Shown here: in pieces, positions 53,701 through 63,616 of the stretch
How the letters are laid out: each line of letters opens with the position of its first letter
Position numbering within the stretch: position 1 is the first letter of the stretch
Assembly (NCBI RefSeq): GCF_905171775.1
Contig: NC_053490.1
Coordinates: 11,677,155-11,741,154 of the forward strand
Length of the DNA: 64,000 bases
Direction of reading: 5' to 3'
Origin: Rana temporaria
Lineage: Eukaryota > Chordata > Amphibia > Anura > Ranidae
Program-made: the position numbers and the translations under genes
Notes under the pieces: generated by a model
Told to the model about the DNA's origin: nothing
The model's database searches: none
What the model saw: the letters and a program-made list of their open reading frames with translations, nothing else

Positions 53701-54540
53701 TCTATACAAACTGCACTAATACTTTAGTGTGCATATAATAAAGTATAGCCAGTATCCAATTAAATGAAAGCAAACCCATGACTATGGTAAGCCAGATAAA
53801 CTGCCTATAGCCATCTTAACAAAACTCTAACTTAACCTAGTAATAAACAGGCAACACCCATTTTGGAGTAAAATTGTCCACATCGGCTATTTTATTAACA
53901 AATTAACCAAACATATTAACCCAAATTCTTTATTTACACTCAACAGTCCTTCAAAATTACCTTTGTCCCCGGTTAAGGATACTTGAAGGCATTGACCAAC
54001 GTTTCCTTTGTATCAGCGTGACCATCTAAGTTCCCAGTCGCAGTGTGCCGACTCAAGGACCATAACCTTCCCCACGCTGATACCCATCAACCGATGCCAG
54101 CTAACCCACGGTTAACTGGCATCAACCGAGGATCCCATACCTTGATGGGTCCCCCACTCATGCCAAATTGGTCAAAATGTCTACTTCCTCCAAAGATCCC
54201 CAACAGCCAAACCAACCCAAACACAAGAACCATATAATAATCCCAACGCATGAGGGCGGGAGGGTGGGAGCTTCCTAATCACGCTTGCAGCAACTGACTG
54301 GAGACCTCCCCCTAACCCCCTCCTAACTTAGGCCACCCCCTAGCCTGTCATTTACCCTCCTCCATTTTTTAACCCCATAAGTGCCATCCTAGCTACCAAG
54401 TCATGTCAGCCCTGCGCTTAATACTTTGTATTTGCTGCAGGCTTCTCTGGAGACATTGTGAGATGATGAAGAACCCATCAATGCCCATCCGACTGTTTAC
54501 TAATGCCTATGGCAAGTTTAAAGTGGACCTCTCAGTAACG
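53701..54540. other. No gene recognised; possibly unique host DNA
   Basis: This is one of the longer stretches (about 840 bp) without any recognisable transposon end, tandem unit or coding domain. It is A- and C-rich on the plus strand. A 64-aa plus-strand frame (54043-54237) has no recognisable domain. Confidence 0.4.
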
Positions 54541-54555
54541 TCATTACAAGAGATA

Positions 54556-55440
54556 CACAGTATCTCACAAAAGTGAGTACACCCCTCACATTTTTGTAAA
54601 TATTTTATTCTACAGTATCTTTTCATGTAAAAACACTGAAGAATTGACACTTTGCTACAATGTTGTGTAGTGAGTTTACACCTTGTATAACAGTGTACAT
54701 TTGCTGTCCCCTCAAAATAACTCGACACACAGCCATTAATGTCTAAACCGCTGACAACAAAAGTGAGTACACCCCCTAAGTGAAAATGCCCAAATTGGGC
54801 CCAACTAGCCATTTCCCATCCCCGGTGTAATATGATAGGTTGGTGTTACAAGGTCTCAGGTGTGAATGGGGAGCAGGTGTGTTATATTTGGTGTTATCGC
54901 TCTCACTCTCTCATACTGGTCACTGGAAGTTCAACATGGCATCTCATGGCAAAGAACTCTCTGAGGATCTGAAAAAAATAATTGTCACTCTACATAAAGA
55001 TGGCCTAGGATATAAGATTTAAAAGACCCTGAATTTGAGCTGCAACACGGTGGCCAAGACCATACAGCGGTTTAACAGGACGGGTTCCACTCAGAACAGG
55101 CCTCGCCATGGTCGACCAAAGAAGTTGAGTGCGCATTCATGCACAGCATCATATCCAGAGGTTGTCTTTGGGAAATAGACGTATGAGTGCTGCCAGCATT
55201 GCTGCAGAGGTTGAAGGGGCGTGTGTGTGTGTGTGGGGGGGGGGGGGGTCAGTGCTTAGACCATACGCCGCACACTGCATCAAATTGGTCTGCATGCCTG
55301 TCGTGCCAGAAGGAAGCCTCTTTTAAAGATGGTGCACAAGAAAGCCTGCAAACAGTTTGCTGAAGACAAGCAGACTAAGGACATGGATTACTGGAACCAT
55401 GTCCTGTGGTCTGATGAGACCAAGATAAAATCTGTCTTAA
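54556..55440 (+). pseudogene. Tc1-type transposon relic (transposase pseudogene)
   Basis: The left end CAGTATCTCACAAAAGTGAG is followed by a second AAAAGTGAGTACACCCC near 54760, the direct-repeat layout known from IR/DR Tc1 elements. The frame begins at ATG 54936 with MASHGKELSEDLKKIIV and is stopped by TAA after GLGYKI. It continues SCNTVAKTIQRFNRTG and NRPRHGRPKK (helix-turn-helix plus GRPR motif), then further stops. The last recognisable piece is DYWNHVLWSDETKI near 55384-55428, containing the second catalytic Asp region. The first Asp region is lost to a GT-rich expansion near 55220-55250. The right terminus is missing. Confidence 0.88.
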
Positions 55441-55472
55441 ACTGCTAAAATAAAAAGTAGCACGGGCTTGTC

Positions 55473-55485
55473 TCTCTACTGTCTG

Positions 55486-55567
<82 letters not shown>
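55473..55567. repeat. (TATC)n microsatellite, about 23 copies
   Basis: CTATCTATCTATC runs without interruption for about 90 bp. It follows the segment GCACGGGCTTGTCTCTCTAC that joins it to the Tc1 relic. The same junction occurs inverted at 61767-61905 with (GATA)n. Confidence 0.95.
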
Positions 55568-55568
<1 letters not shown>

Positions 55569-57832
55569 GACAAGCTCCATGAGGTAGATAAAAGACAATA
55601 TATTAAAGAACCATGAGGATAGAAGAACACATGATGGTTTGAAGTCATGACTGCATCCTGGATAGGCCTGACGCGTTTCATGGTAAAAACCACTCATCAG
55701 GGGCAGAATGCGTCAGAACGTCTAAAAAAGACCAATAAGTACAGTAAGGAACCTCAAGGTTGTAATACAGTAACTAGGACAAGAAATATCCGGTCCCATA
55801 GAACTTACATGGAGTTGGTGAGCAAGGCATATGGTATGCTTCAACCAAAGGCCAATAGGGTGGCCCGTCCCGGGAACTGAGGTGGGTGACCTGCAGGCAA
55901 AGTGCGCACAAAGGGGATATCCCAGAAAGTAGAGAGCTCCAGTGGTACTAGATATAGGTGCATGACCACAGGTCTGTAAAGAATATACAAATAGTATAGC
56001 CAGTGAGTGTCTCACATGTAAAATGTATATTTTATGGTTCGTCATATGCCTCATCTAAAGTCCTGAACTGTCCCCCATGTAACCAATTTAGGGATGGAGA
56101 CACATCTTTTGTGCCTCATATAAAGTCCCGCCCATTTCGCCTTAATATTCATATATAATTGGGATGGAGGCATATGACATACAGATGTCATGATTTTCAT
56201 GCATCTGACCCCTGTGGAGTCCCATAGGTGTGATGGACCCACTTTTGCTCGCATTGACATGTATATTCCTCTACCCCTGGCGATACAGCGCCTGCCTTTA
56301 TTTGCTCCAGTGGCTGTTATGCCTCAGCTCGCTTTGGTGGCATCACCTGGGACTTTATTTGTCTGATCCCGGGAGTTGCGATGTGCAAAGTATCCCCTCC
56401 CTCTCTCCCCCTCCTGTGCTCCCTTCGAGACAATATGTGGGCGAATGGGCGTGACGCTGGTTGGGCCCTGCACTAGGAGCTTGCTCACATAAAACAGCAT
56501 TCACTGAGCCAGCACTCATCCTGCACACTTGTGCAAGCTGCACATCACATTGTGGACATCATTCATACTTTATTACTTATCAACTAAGGTACTCCTCGTT
56601 GGCTTTACTACTGTGGTTTATGCACACTAGCACCCTCTTTTGATCACAACCTGGTCCCCATTGATATTCAATCTGGGGACTCCTTTAACATCACCTTTGC
56701 ACTCTTTGGTTTTTCTTTTTCACCACCCACCCAACTCTTCTTTTACCTTTATGTACCACTGGATGTCTCTACTTTCTGGGATATCCCCTTTGCGCGCACT
56801 TTGCCTGCAGGTCACCCACCTCAGTTCCCGGGCTCACCAGCTCCATGTAACTTCTATGGGACCGGATATTTCTTGTCCTAGTTACGATATTACAACCTTG
56901 AGGTTCCTTACTGTTAAGTACGAGAACGTACCTGGTAGTCAGAGCCTAGTTGCAGGAGGAGGCCTCTCTTACAGCCCTGGCTCAATAGCCTCTGGATTGG
57001 AGACAGCGGGCTCGGGAGCGCAGTGGGGTAGGAGTGCCTGGGTGATGACAGTAGTCAGGCACAGGATGCTGGTCCCTCAGGAACGGCTGGTGCAGAGGAT
57101 GGCTGTTGCAGAGGAGATGAGTCAGCGACTATAGAGCTGGCACAGGCACTGGAACAGCGGCAGCCAGAGCGGAGTAAGGAAGCCGGGTTAGTACAGCGTG
57201 ATCAGACAATAGCGGGGTCAGGCAGGCCGGATCAAACACGTAGTCAGGCAGAGGATCTCGTTGGCTAAAGCGTGGTCCGGGCAACGGTAGGTGTAAGACA
57301 AAGCGAGGTCAGAGCAAGCCAAGGGTCGGGCTGGAGAGATTCGGGTGGTCAGACGGAGCCGGGTCAGTACAGATAACAGGTTCAACAGGGTCACAGGATC
57401 TATGCACAATGCTGCAGATCAGACAGAAAGGTGACACTGCAGCTTGCTGACTTTTAAAGCAGAAATTACACCAATCGTGCACTAACGTGCACACGCACGC
57501 TCCTGCTGTGCGCGCACCCATCGTGCACGCGCGCACACCGTTGGCGTGCGCCCGCGCACAGATACGGGCAGCTGCTGCTGCTGAACCAGTGTAGTAATAT
57601 GCGCGTGCATGCGCGCATCCTGGGACCTATTGGCAGATCCCTGACACTTACTAAACTTATTGGTCTTTTTTAGACTTACTGATGCATTCTGCCCCTGATG
57701 AGTGGTTTTTACCATGAAACGCGTTGGGACTATCCAGGATGCAGTCATGACTTCAAACCATTATGTGTTCTTCTATCCTCATGTTTTTTTAATATATTGT
57801 CTTTTATCTACCTAATGGAGCTTGTCACACTG
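55567..57832. mobile_element. Long inverted-repeat element with ACGCGTTTC motif
   Basis: The left arm (about 55567-55970: GACAAGCTCCATGAGGTAG, TGCATCCTGGATAGG, ACGCGTTTCATGG, CTAGGACAAGAAATATCCGG) returns inverted on the right. It does so in two parts, 56765-56925 and 57649-57832, separated by the insertion 56926-57648. The centre (56000-56760) is unpaired and holds the CATATGCCTCATCTAAAGTCC repeat. No transposase. Class unknown. Confidence 0.75.
56926..57648 (-). mobile_element. Leader-like repeat inserted in inverted-repeat arm
   Basis: On the minus strand it begins GTGTCAGGGATCTGCC, then has CGCGCATGCACGCGC, CTTTAAAAGTCAGC and a CTGACC/CTTGGCTTG-rich stretch, as in 16851-17560. The right arm of the surrounding inverted repeat reads TTACTGTTAAG before it and ACTTACTAAAC after it; an ACTTA/GTTAAG-type match hints at a short duplication. 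No coding part. Confidence 0.55.
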
Positions 57833-58339
57833 GTTACCACTAAGTGTTTTGATACCATTCAACAAACATGTGTATATAACCATGTATTCATGTTAAGTAT
57901 ATATATTGACTGCGCATGTATGCATTGAGGCCCGGATTCACAGACATCGGCCATATTTATGCCGCCGTAGCGTATCTTCTTTACGCTACGCCGACGCAGC
58001 GCAGAGAGGCAAGTATGGAATTCAGGAAGCCAGTGCTCCCAAAGCTGCGTCGGCGTGGCACAGACCGGCGTAGGTGGAAGTGGGTGTGACCCCATGCAAA
58101 TGAAGGTCCGAGCGTGGTGCAATGTTTTAAGCCTGGTGTATCATGAACGGCGCATGCGCCGTGATGTGGACGTATGCCCAGCACCCCATGCTCACAACTA
58201 CGCCGGCGCAACTTCCTTAGATACGCCGGTCCACCGGCTTACGCCGAGCACATAAATACGCCCAGCCATAGGCCTGTCCAGCGCAAAAGTACACCAGTTT
58301 GCTTGTTTTCCCCCTGGAGCACAGTACTTTTGCGGAGCT

Positions 58340-58744
58340 ATGTCTGATGCTGAGGTGAATAGGGAGAGGAGGAAGAAAAACTTCTCATCAGAAGAGAGGG
58401 CGATCCTAACCTCAGCAATAGGCCAGTATGATGTGTGACTCCATGGCGCACAGAGTGCCACGACCAGCAAGGCACGGAAGACTGAGATCTACCAGAAGAT
58501 CACCCTGGAGGTCAATGCCCTTGGGCATGAGACCAGGACCTCCAAAGACATTATTAAAAAAATGTATGATATGAGACGGCGGGTCAGGGAGAAGCTGGCC
58601 AAGGTGAGGAGGCACCTCAGGGGCACGGGAGGCGGAACTGCTTCATCTCTGAGGTTGACAGCTGAGGAGGAGGTGATCGCCAGCTGTCTGGAGCTGGAGC
58701 AGGTGGAGGGCCTGGAGGGCTTTGACTCCAGTGAGCAGGATTGA
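58340..58744 (+). pseudogene. Harbinger Myb/SANT-like DNA-binding gene, exon 1, one stop codon
   Basis: The frame from ATG 58340 reads RRKKNFSSEERAILTSAIGQ, then YDV, an in-frame TGA, and LHGAQSATTSKARKTEIYQK. It ends KMYDMRRRVREKLAKVRR and an acidic tail to TGA at 58742-58744. This three-helix Myb/SANT-like domain is the second protein of PIF/Harbinger elements and assists transposase nuclear import and DNA binding (family knowledge). GTAAGT at 58751 could be a splice donor. The single TGA is the only visible break in this exon. Confidence 0.8.
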
Positions 58745-58857
58745 GGACAGGTAAGTGTGTTTTATCCCCCATCCGGTGTGTAGCATGTGAGGGGGTGGAA
58801 GGGAATATGTGACAAGTGTGTGGGTCCACCAACATGTGAATACTTTGTGTCATCCAC

Positions 58858-59619
58858 AGATGTGCTGGAGGGAGCTGGGCCGTCGTCTGCCAGTGTCCGA
58901 CCCACGCCATCCCCGGAACATCTGCCTCAGCCTGACCCCCTGGGAAGCCATGATCCATCAGTGAAGGGGAGTGCCCACACCTCTCCTCTAGAGGTAGTTG
59001 AGGAGGAGCCGGTGGATCTCCACCAGGAGGAATGCCTCTATTTTGAGGAGGCTTCTACCTTCCCCGGACCCTCACAGACCTCCACCCCATCCAGGGGAAC
59101 CAGGAGTGTACCCGGATCCCTCCAAGAAGGGCTGGAGAGGGAGCAGGCAAGGCAGACACGCCACATGGGTGTGACCTGCACCATGTGGCAGACAGCCTGG
59201 CCTCCTCAGCCAAGACCCAGGCTGATTGCACAGTGGCTGTGCAGGGCACCGCAGCCGCTATGCAGCAGTGCCTCACCCAGCAGGCTGAGCAGACCAGCTC
59301 GATCTCTGACTGCCTGCAGGATGTGAGCGCAAACTGTGCTGCCATGGTCACATGCATGGGTGACCAAGCCCAGACCCTTGAGGCCATGCGTCACCACATG
59401 GTGGCAGGGGGTCCCTCACCATCTGGGGACCATGGCTTGAATGTGCAGGCCAGCCTGGAGCGTCATACCAGGGCGATACGGGAGCTGCAGGCCACAGCAG
59501 CAGGCCTCGTGGTGGAGGTGAAGAGCCTGGGAGTGGCTGTACAGGCCAACACTGCTGCCATCGAGGCGGAGGGAAGGCAGAACAGACACCCGCCAGCTGC
59601 AGATGCAGGCGGATACTAA
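58858..59619 (+). pseudogene. Probable downstream exon of the Harbinger Myb-like gene, frameshifted
   Basis: CCATCCACAG at 58850-58858 fits a splice acceptor. The frame DVLEGAGPSSASVRP runs to about 59180 (acidic, Pro/Ser-rich). Then another frame continues ADSLASSAKTQADCTVAVQ and SSISDCLQDVSANCAAM to GGY* at 59619. The second part has the Met/Gln/Ala-rich coiled-coil look of this gene class. A frameshift near 59180 separates the two, so the gene is broken. Exon borders are inferred. Confidence 0.6.
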
Positions 59620-60332
59620 CTCTATTCTCACCCACATTGCCGTTGCGTTGGAGGGCAGGCAGGCTCCATCTGTCAGAAGTGACAGACCAGGGGATGAACC
59701 TCCTCCTGATGCCCCACCCCCCCCACCCGAGGCTCCCCCCAGACAATTTAGGAGCCGTACCCGTGGCACAAGGCCTGGCCCACGAGAGGGCAAATGACTG
59801 CTTTTTTTTTTGCTCATAGAATGAGCTTTATTATTTTTTTTTGGTTGGACGTGCACAGAAGTATGTGCCATCCTCCGGTAAGGGCATGATCCCTTTATAT
59901 TTTTTGTTTGGACGTGCACAGAGGTATGTGCCGTCCTCCTGTAAGGGCATGATCCCTATTTTATTTTTATTTTTTGTCACTGCACACGGTGAGGAGTGCA
60001 GAAGTGGTGTCCGGACACCCGTTTACAGGGGCAGGGTTTTCCCGGGGCTGCTACAGTGTGACTGGTGTGTGAGTGTGTGTATGTGTGGGTGACATTCCTG
60101 CCAGCAAGGCATGTCACCTTGGTTCGTCAGGGAGAGGTTATCCCCACGACCGTGTGAATGTGGTATGAATGGACAGCAACATCATTGGGGCCTTGGTGTG
60201 GCGTTGCTGCTCCCAAGTCCTGCATGGTGGACTTGGGCTAAACCAATGTGAGGTGGATGTGGTGTGTGTGAGCTAGGGACCACAGTGGTGTGCATGCATG
60301 CATTGTCCGTGTGCCATGATGAATGTGTGTGT
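59620..60332. repeat. Intergenic part of element A with 75-bp repeats
   Basis: TTGGACGTGCACAGA(A/G)GTATG and GTAAGGGCATGATCCCT recur at about 59843 and 59916, a two-copy unit of about 74 bp. The rest is GTGTG-rich and parallels (inverted) 63620-63960 of element B. Confidence 0.65.
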
Positions 60333-61300
60333 TTAACGTGCAAAGATACATTCCATGAGGCAACTCCTGACTGCTGTTCCCTCAGCAGACGGGGTAGCCT
60401 CGGGTAGTGGGGGACTGTGTGGTTCGGGGGTCAGGTCATCACATATGTCAATCTCCAGGCCCTTTCTCATGGCATAGTTGTGCAGCACGCAACATGCACC
60501 GATGATCTGGCACACAAAGTTTGGGGAATACAACAGGGTCCCCCCGGACTTATCCAGGCATCGGCATTGTGACATCCCAGCCACGACTCCACTTGTACGT
60601 TGGAAAGATCCACTGGCGAGGAAATGCAGTGTTGCCAGTACCTTGACTAGTGGCTGCACTGCATGTGAGCGTTGTGTCTGGCTGGTGATTTTATCATGCA
60701 GGGGTGTGGCTAATTCCAGGATGGCATCAGGGCTGAATCTGAAGATGCGATACACCTCCGAATCCCCCATGCCAAAGACGTTCATGCACGTTCGGTATAT
60801 CCCGTGCCCTCCTCCGTGCCTGTGGACGCAGTAGTGCTATGACCATGGCTGCCCCTGGCATCAGGGCCGCCATCAGGGGGGTATTGGCAGCACACCTGTA
60901 AGGGGACCGGAGGCCCACAGGACCCCAGATGGCAAGCCCCCTTTTTTTTTATTTAAAAAAAAAAATATGTTATATTTTATTTCTTTTATATATATATATA
61001 CATATATTTTTTTTTATTAAAGGGCCCAGAGGTTTATTTTTTTATTTTTATTAAAGGGCCCAGAGGTCCCGGATGGCTACCCCCCTTTTTTATATATACT
61101 TTTCTTTATTTCTTCTTTCTCAATTCTTCTCATAATTCCTGATGGCGGCCCTGCCTGGCATGTTGGCATACAGATGTGTTGTCCTGCAAGTGTGGTTGCT
61201 CAGCTCATCCGTTACGGTGATGCTGCAGCTGCTCTCCAGCTGACCTGTGCACGTCTGGTGCTGAGTTACACCTCCTTTATGGGGGAATAACTTTAGGCCG
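60333..61300 (-). pseudogene. Harbinger transposase A, DDE core deleted and hAT-interrupted
   Basis: The minus-strand protein starts upstream with CRTTHLYANMPG (near 61180-61150), is cut by a hAT at the MPG codons (60862-61153) and resumes MVIALLRPQARRRARD. It shifts frame to GMGDSEVYRIFRFSPDAILE and LATLHFLASGSFQRTSGVVA. Then GMSQ is joined directly to CRCLDKSGGTLLYSPNFVCQ. Compared with element B, about 570 bp between those words is missing, removing all three catalytic residues (D, D and E). The end SPPLPEATPSAEGTAV is conserved. It cannot be catalytic. Confidence 0.88.
60862..61153. mobile_element. Small hAT inserted in transposase A, TSD CCTGGCAT
   Basis: CAGGGCCGCCATCAGG and CCTGATGGCGGCCCTG form the ends, with perfect CCTGGCAT at 60854-60861 and 61154-61161. 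The middle is A/T-rich with a doubled AAAGGGCCCAGAGGT. Another copy starts at 42175. It interrupts the likely start-codon region of transposase A. Confidence 0.95.
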
Positions 61301-61639
61301 GACGTGCAACTTACGCGCACCGCGCGTAGCCTGCGCCGGCCGCACCTACCTTCGTGAATCGCCGTATGTCCCTCATTTGCATACTTGAATACAAAATCAA
61401 TGGAAGCGCCACATGCGTCCAGCGCAAATATGTGCCCACGCTACGCCGGCATAGACAAGTTACGTTGGTCGGATGAAGCCTGTTTTTAGGCGTATCTTAG
61501 TTTGTGGGCACGGCGCATAGATACGACGGCGCATATTTGCACTTATGCGGCGTATCTGGAGATACGTTGGCGTAAGTGCTTTGCGAATCCGGGCCTATGT
61601 GTCTAATATACTCTTTACTAATAAATACTTTTATACTCA

Positions 61640-61766
61640 AATTGTATATTTTATGGTCCGTCATATGCCTCATCTAAAGTCCCGAACTGTCCCCCATGTA
61701 ACCAATTTAGGGATGGAGACACGTCTTTTGTGCCTCAAATAAAGTCCCGCCCATTTCGCCTTAATA
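61640..61766. repeat. R2 repeat fragment, CATATGCCTCATCTAAAGTCC
   Basis: TATTTTATGGTCCGTCATAT through CCCATTTCGCCTTAATA is the same, base for base apart from a few changes, as 56027-56150 in the same orientation. A shorter match is at 51580-51670. Confidence 0.8.
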
Positions 61767-61767
61767 A

Positions 61768-61812
<45 letters not shown>

Positions 61813-61910
61813 GTAAATTGTAGAGAGACAAGCCCGTGCTACTTTTTATTTTAGCAGTTTAAGCCAGATTTTATCTTGGTCTCATCAGACCACAGGACAC
61901 CTTTACAACC
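61767..61910. repeat. (GATA)n plus Tc1 fragment, inverted duplicate of 55401-55567
   Basis: GATAGATAGATA (61767-61811) is followed by AGAGAGACAAGCCCGTGC, TTTAGCAGTTTAAG and TTATCTTGGTCTCATCAGAC. This is the reverse complement of the junction at 55401-55490. The Tc1 piece stops at the same DETKI codons in both, so the block was copied as a unit after the Tc1 was truncated. Confidence 0.85.
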
Positions 61911-62508
61911 CCTTTAACTCTTGGTACCCTGTGACAATGCACACCTTCTCTATAATGGGAGACAGGCCACGTAAGGAGTGCCGACAACATCTCCCTCACT
62001 GCTAGAGGCCATGCCACCTATAACCGGAACATTTTATCAACAGGCTGCTGTAAAACTTCCTTTTCTTATGGATATAGGCCAGATTCTCAAAGAAGTTACG
62101 CTGGCGTATATGGAGATGCGCGGCGTAAGTGAAAAAATGCGCCGTCGTATCTATGCGCCATAGTCACAGAACCAGATACGCCAGAAACAAGGCTTCTCCC
62201 GTCCGTCTTAACTTTTCTAAGTTTACGCAGCGCAGGCGCATATTTACGCTGGTGGCATCCTGCGCTCCCATTGAATTAGTATTCAAATATGCAAATGATG
62301 TATATGCGCTGATTCCCGAACCTACGCGCGATCGGCGCAGGCTACGCGCGGTGCGCGTAAGACGAATGGCCGGCCTAAAGTTACCCCTCATAAAGCAGGG
62401 GTAACTTTGCACCAGACGTGTGCAAGTCAGCTGGAGAGCAAATACAGCAGCACCATTCCGGACGAGCTGAGCAACCACACTTTTAGGACAACACATTTGT
62501 ATGCCAAC

Positions 62509-63616
62509 ATGCCAGGGGCAGGCATGGTCTTAGCACTACTTGTGTGTGCAGAGGCAGAGGCGCGTAGAAGGAGGAGGAGGGCACGGGAGAGGATATACCG
62601 ACCGCGCATTAGCCTCTTTGGCATGGGTGATTTGGAGGTGTATCGCCGCTTCAGATTCAGCCCTGCTGCCATCCTGGAAATTACCATAGCCCTGCAGGAT
62701 GACATCACCAGCCAGACACATCGCTCACATGCAGTGCAGCCACTGGAGAAGGTCCTGGCAACATTGCATTTCCTTGCAAGTGGTTCTTTTCAGCGCACAA
62801 GTGGAGCCGTGGCTGGGGTATCACAAACCAGCATGAGCAGATGTGTGCACCAGGCTGTCCCCGCAATCCTGAGATGCATGGCCAACCAAATCATCAAACC
62901 CACCCAGGAGGACCTGCGGCAGAAGGCAATGCGTGATTTCTGCCTAATTGATGGATTGCCACGCACCGTGGGGGCCATTGATTGCACCCATGTGGCACTA
63001 CAGCCCCCCCGTGACACAGAGCACATTTATCGCATTTGGAAGAATTGGCATTCCATCAACGTACAGGTGATAGTCGATGCCAAATACCTCATATGGCACG
63101 TCCGTGCCAAACACCCAGGATCAAGCCATGACAGCTACATATACCGTCAGAGCCCCATCCCAACAGAATTTGAACGGAACGTGCACGACTAACATCGAGG
63201 GGCACATGCACGACTAACATCCTCCTGTCTTTTCCCTTCCAGGTGACGCGGCATATGCACTTGGACCCCATCTCATGACTCCATTCCGGAATCCCCAAAC
63301 CACAGGAGAGAGAAGATACAATGCTGCACACATACGTACCCGTGGAGTGGTGGAACGCACATTTGGCCTCCCGAAGTCCCGTTTCCGATGTCTGGGTAAG
63401 TCTGGGGGTACCCTGTTGTATTCCCCAAACTTTGTGTGCCAGATCATCGCTGCATGTTGCATGCTGCACAACTTCGCCGTGAGAAAGGGCCTGGAGATTG
63501 ACATACGTTATGACCTGACCCCCCAACCACCCAGTCCCCCCCTGCCAGAGGCTACCCCATCTGCTGAGGGTACAGCAGTCAGGAGATGTCTCGTGGAATG
63601 CATCTTTGAACGTTAA
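62509..63616 (+). CDS. PIF/Harbinger transposase, DDE residues present, two exons
   Basis: Exon 1 from ATG 62509 reads PGAGMVLALLV, GMGDLEVYRRFRFSPA, VSQTSMSRCVHQAVPAIL (helix-turn-helix-like), then GAIDCTHV (first Asp, codon 62980-62982, about residue 158) and HPGSSHDSYIYR (second Asp, 63130-63132, about residue 208). After PTEFERNVHD the frame stops at 63190. A polypyrimidine tract and AG at 63242 open exon 2: GDAAYALGPHLMTPFRNP, then VVERTFGLPKSRF with the catalytic Glu (63353-63355), to a stop at 63614-63616. In the family the GD motif directly follows the second Asp region, which supports the intron. A 28-bp duplication at 63180-63225 blurs the donor. The transposase cuts and pastes between GGCC...TIRs. 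Intact on its visible catalytic residues. Confidence 0.85.

Larger units (their letters stand above)
57929..61595. mobile_element. PIF/Harbinger element A, 3.7 kb, defective
   Basis: The ends are GGCCCGGATTCACAGAC and GCGAATCCGGGCC. It carries a Myb/SANT-like gene on the plus strand (58340-58744 and following exons) and a transposase relic on the minus strand (60333 to about 61300). These convergent genes are the usual two-gene layout of Harbinger. Subterminal regions share words with the MITEs of the window (ACGGCGCATGCGCCGT, GCATGGGGTCAC inverted). The flanks TGA and TAT are not a duplication. A hAT (60862-61153) is inserted. Element B lies head to head 490 bp to the right. Confidence 0.85.
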
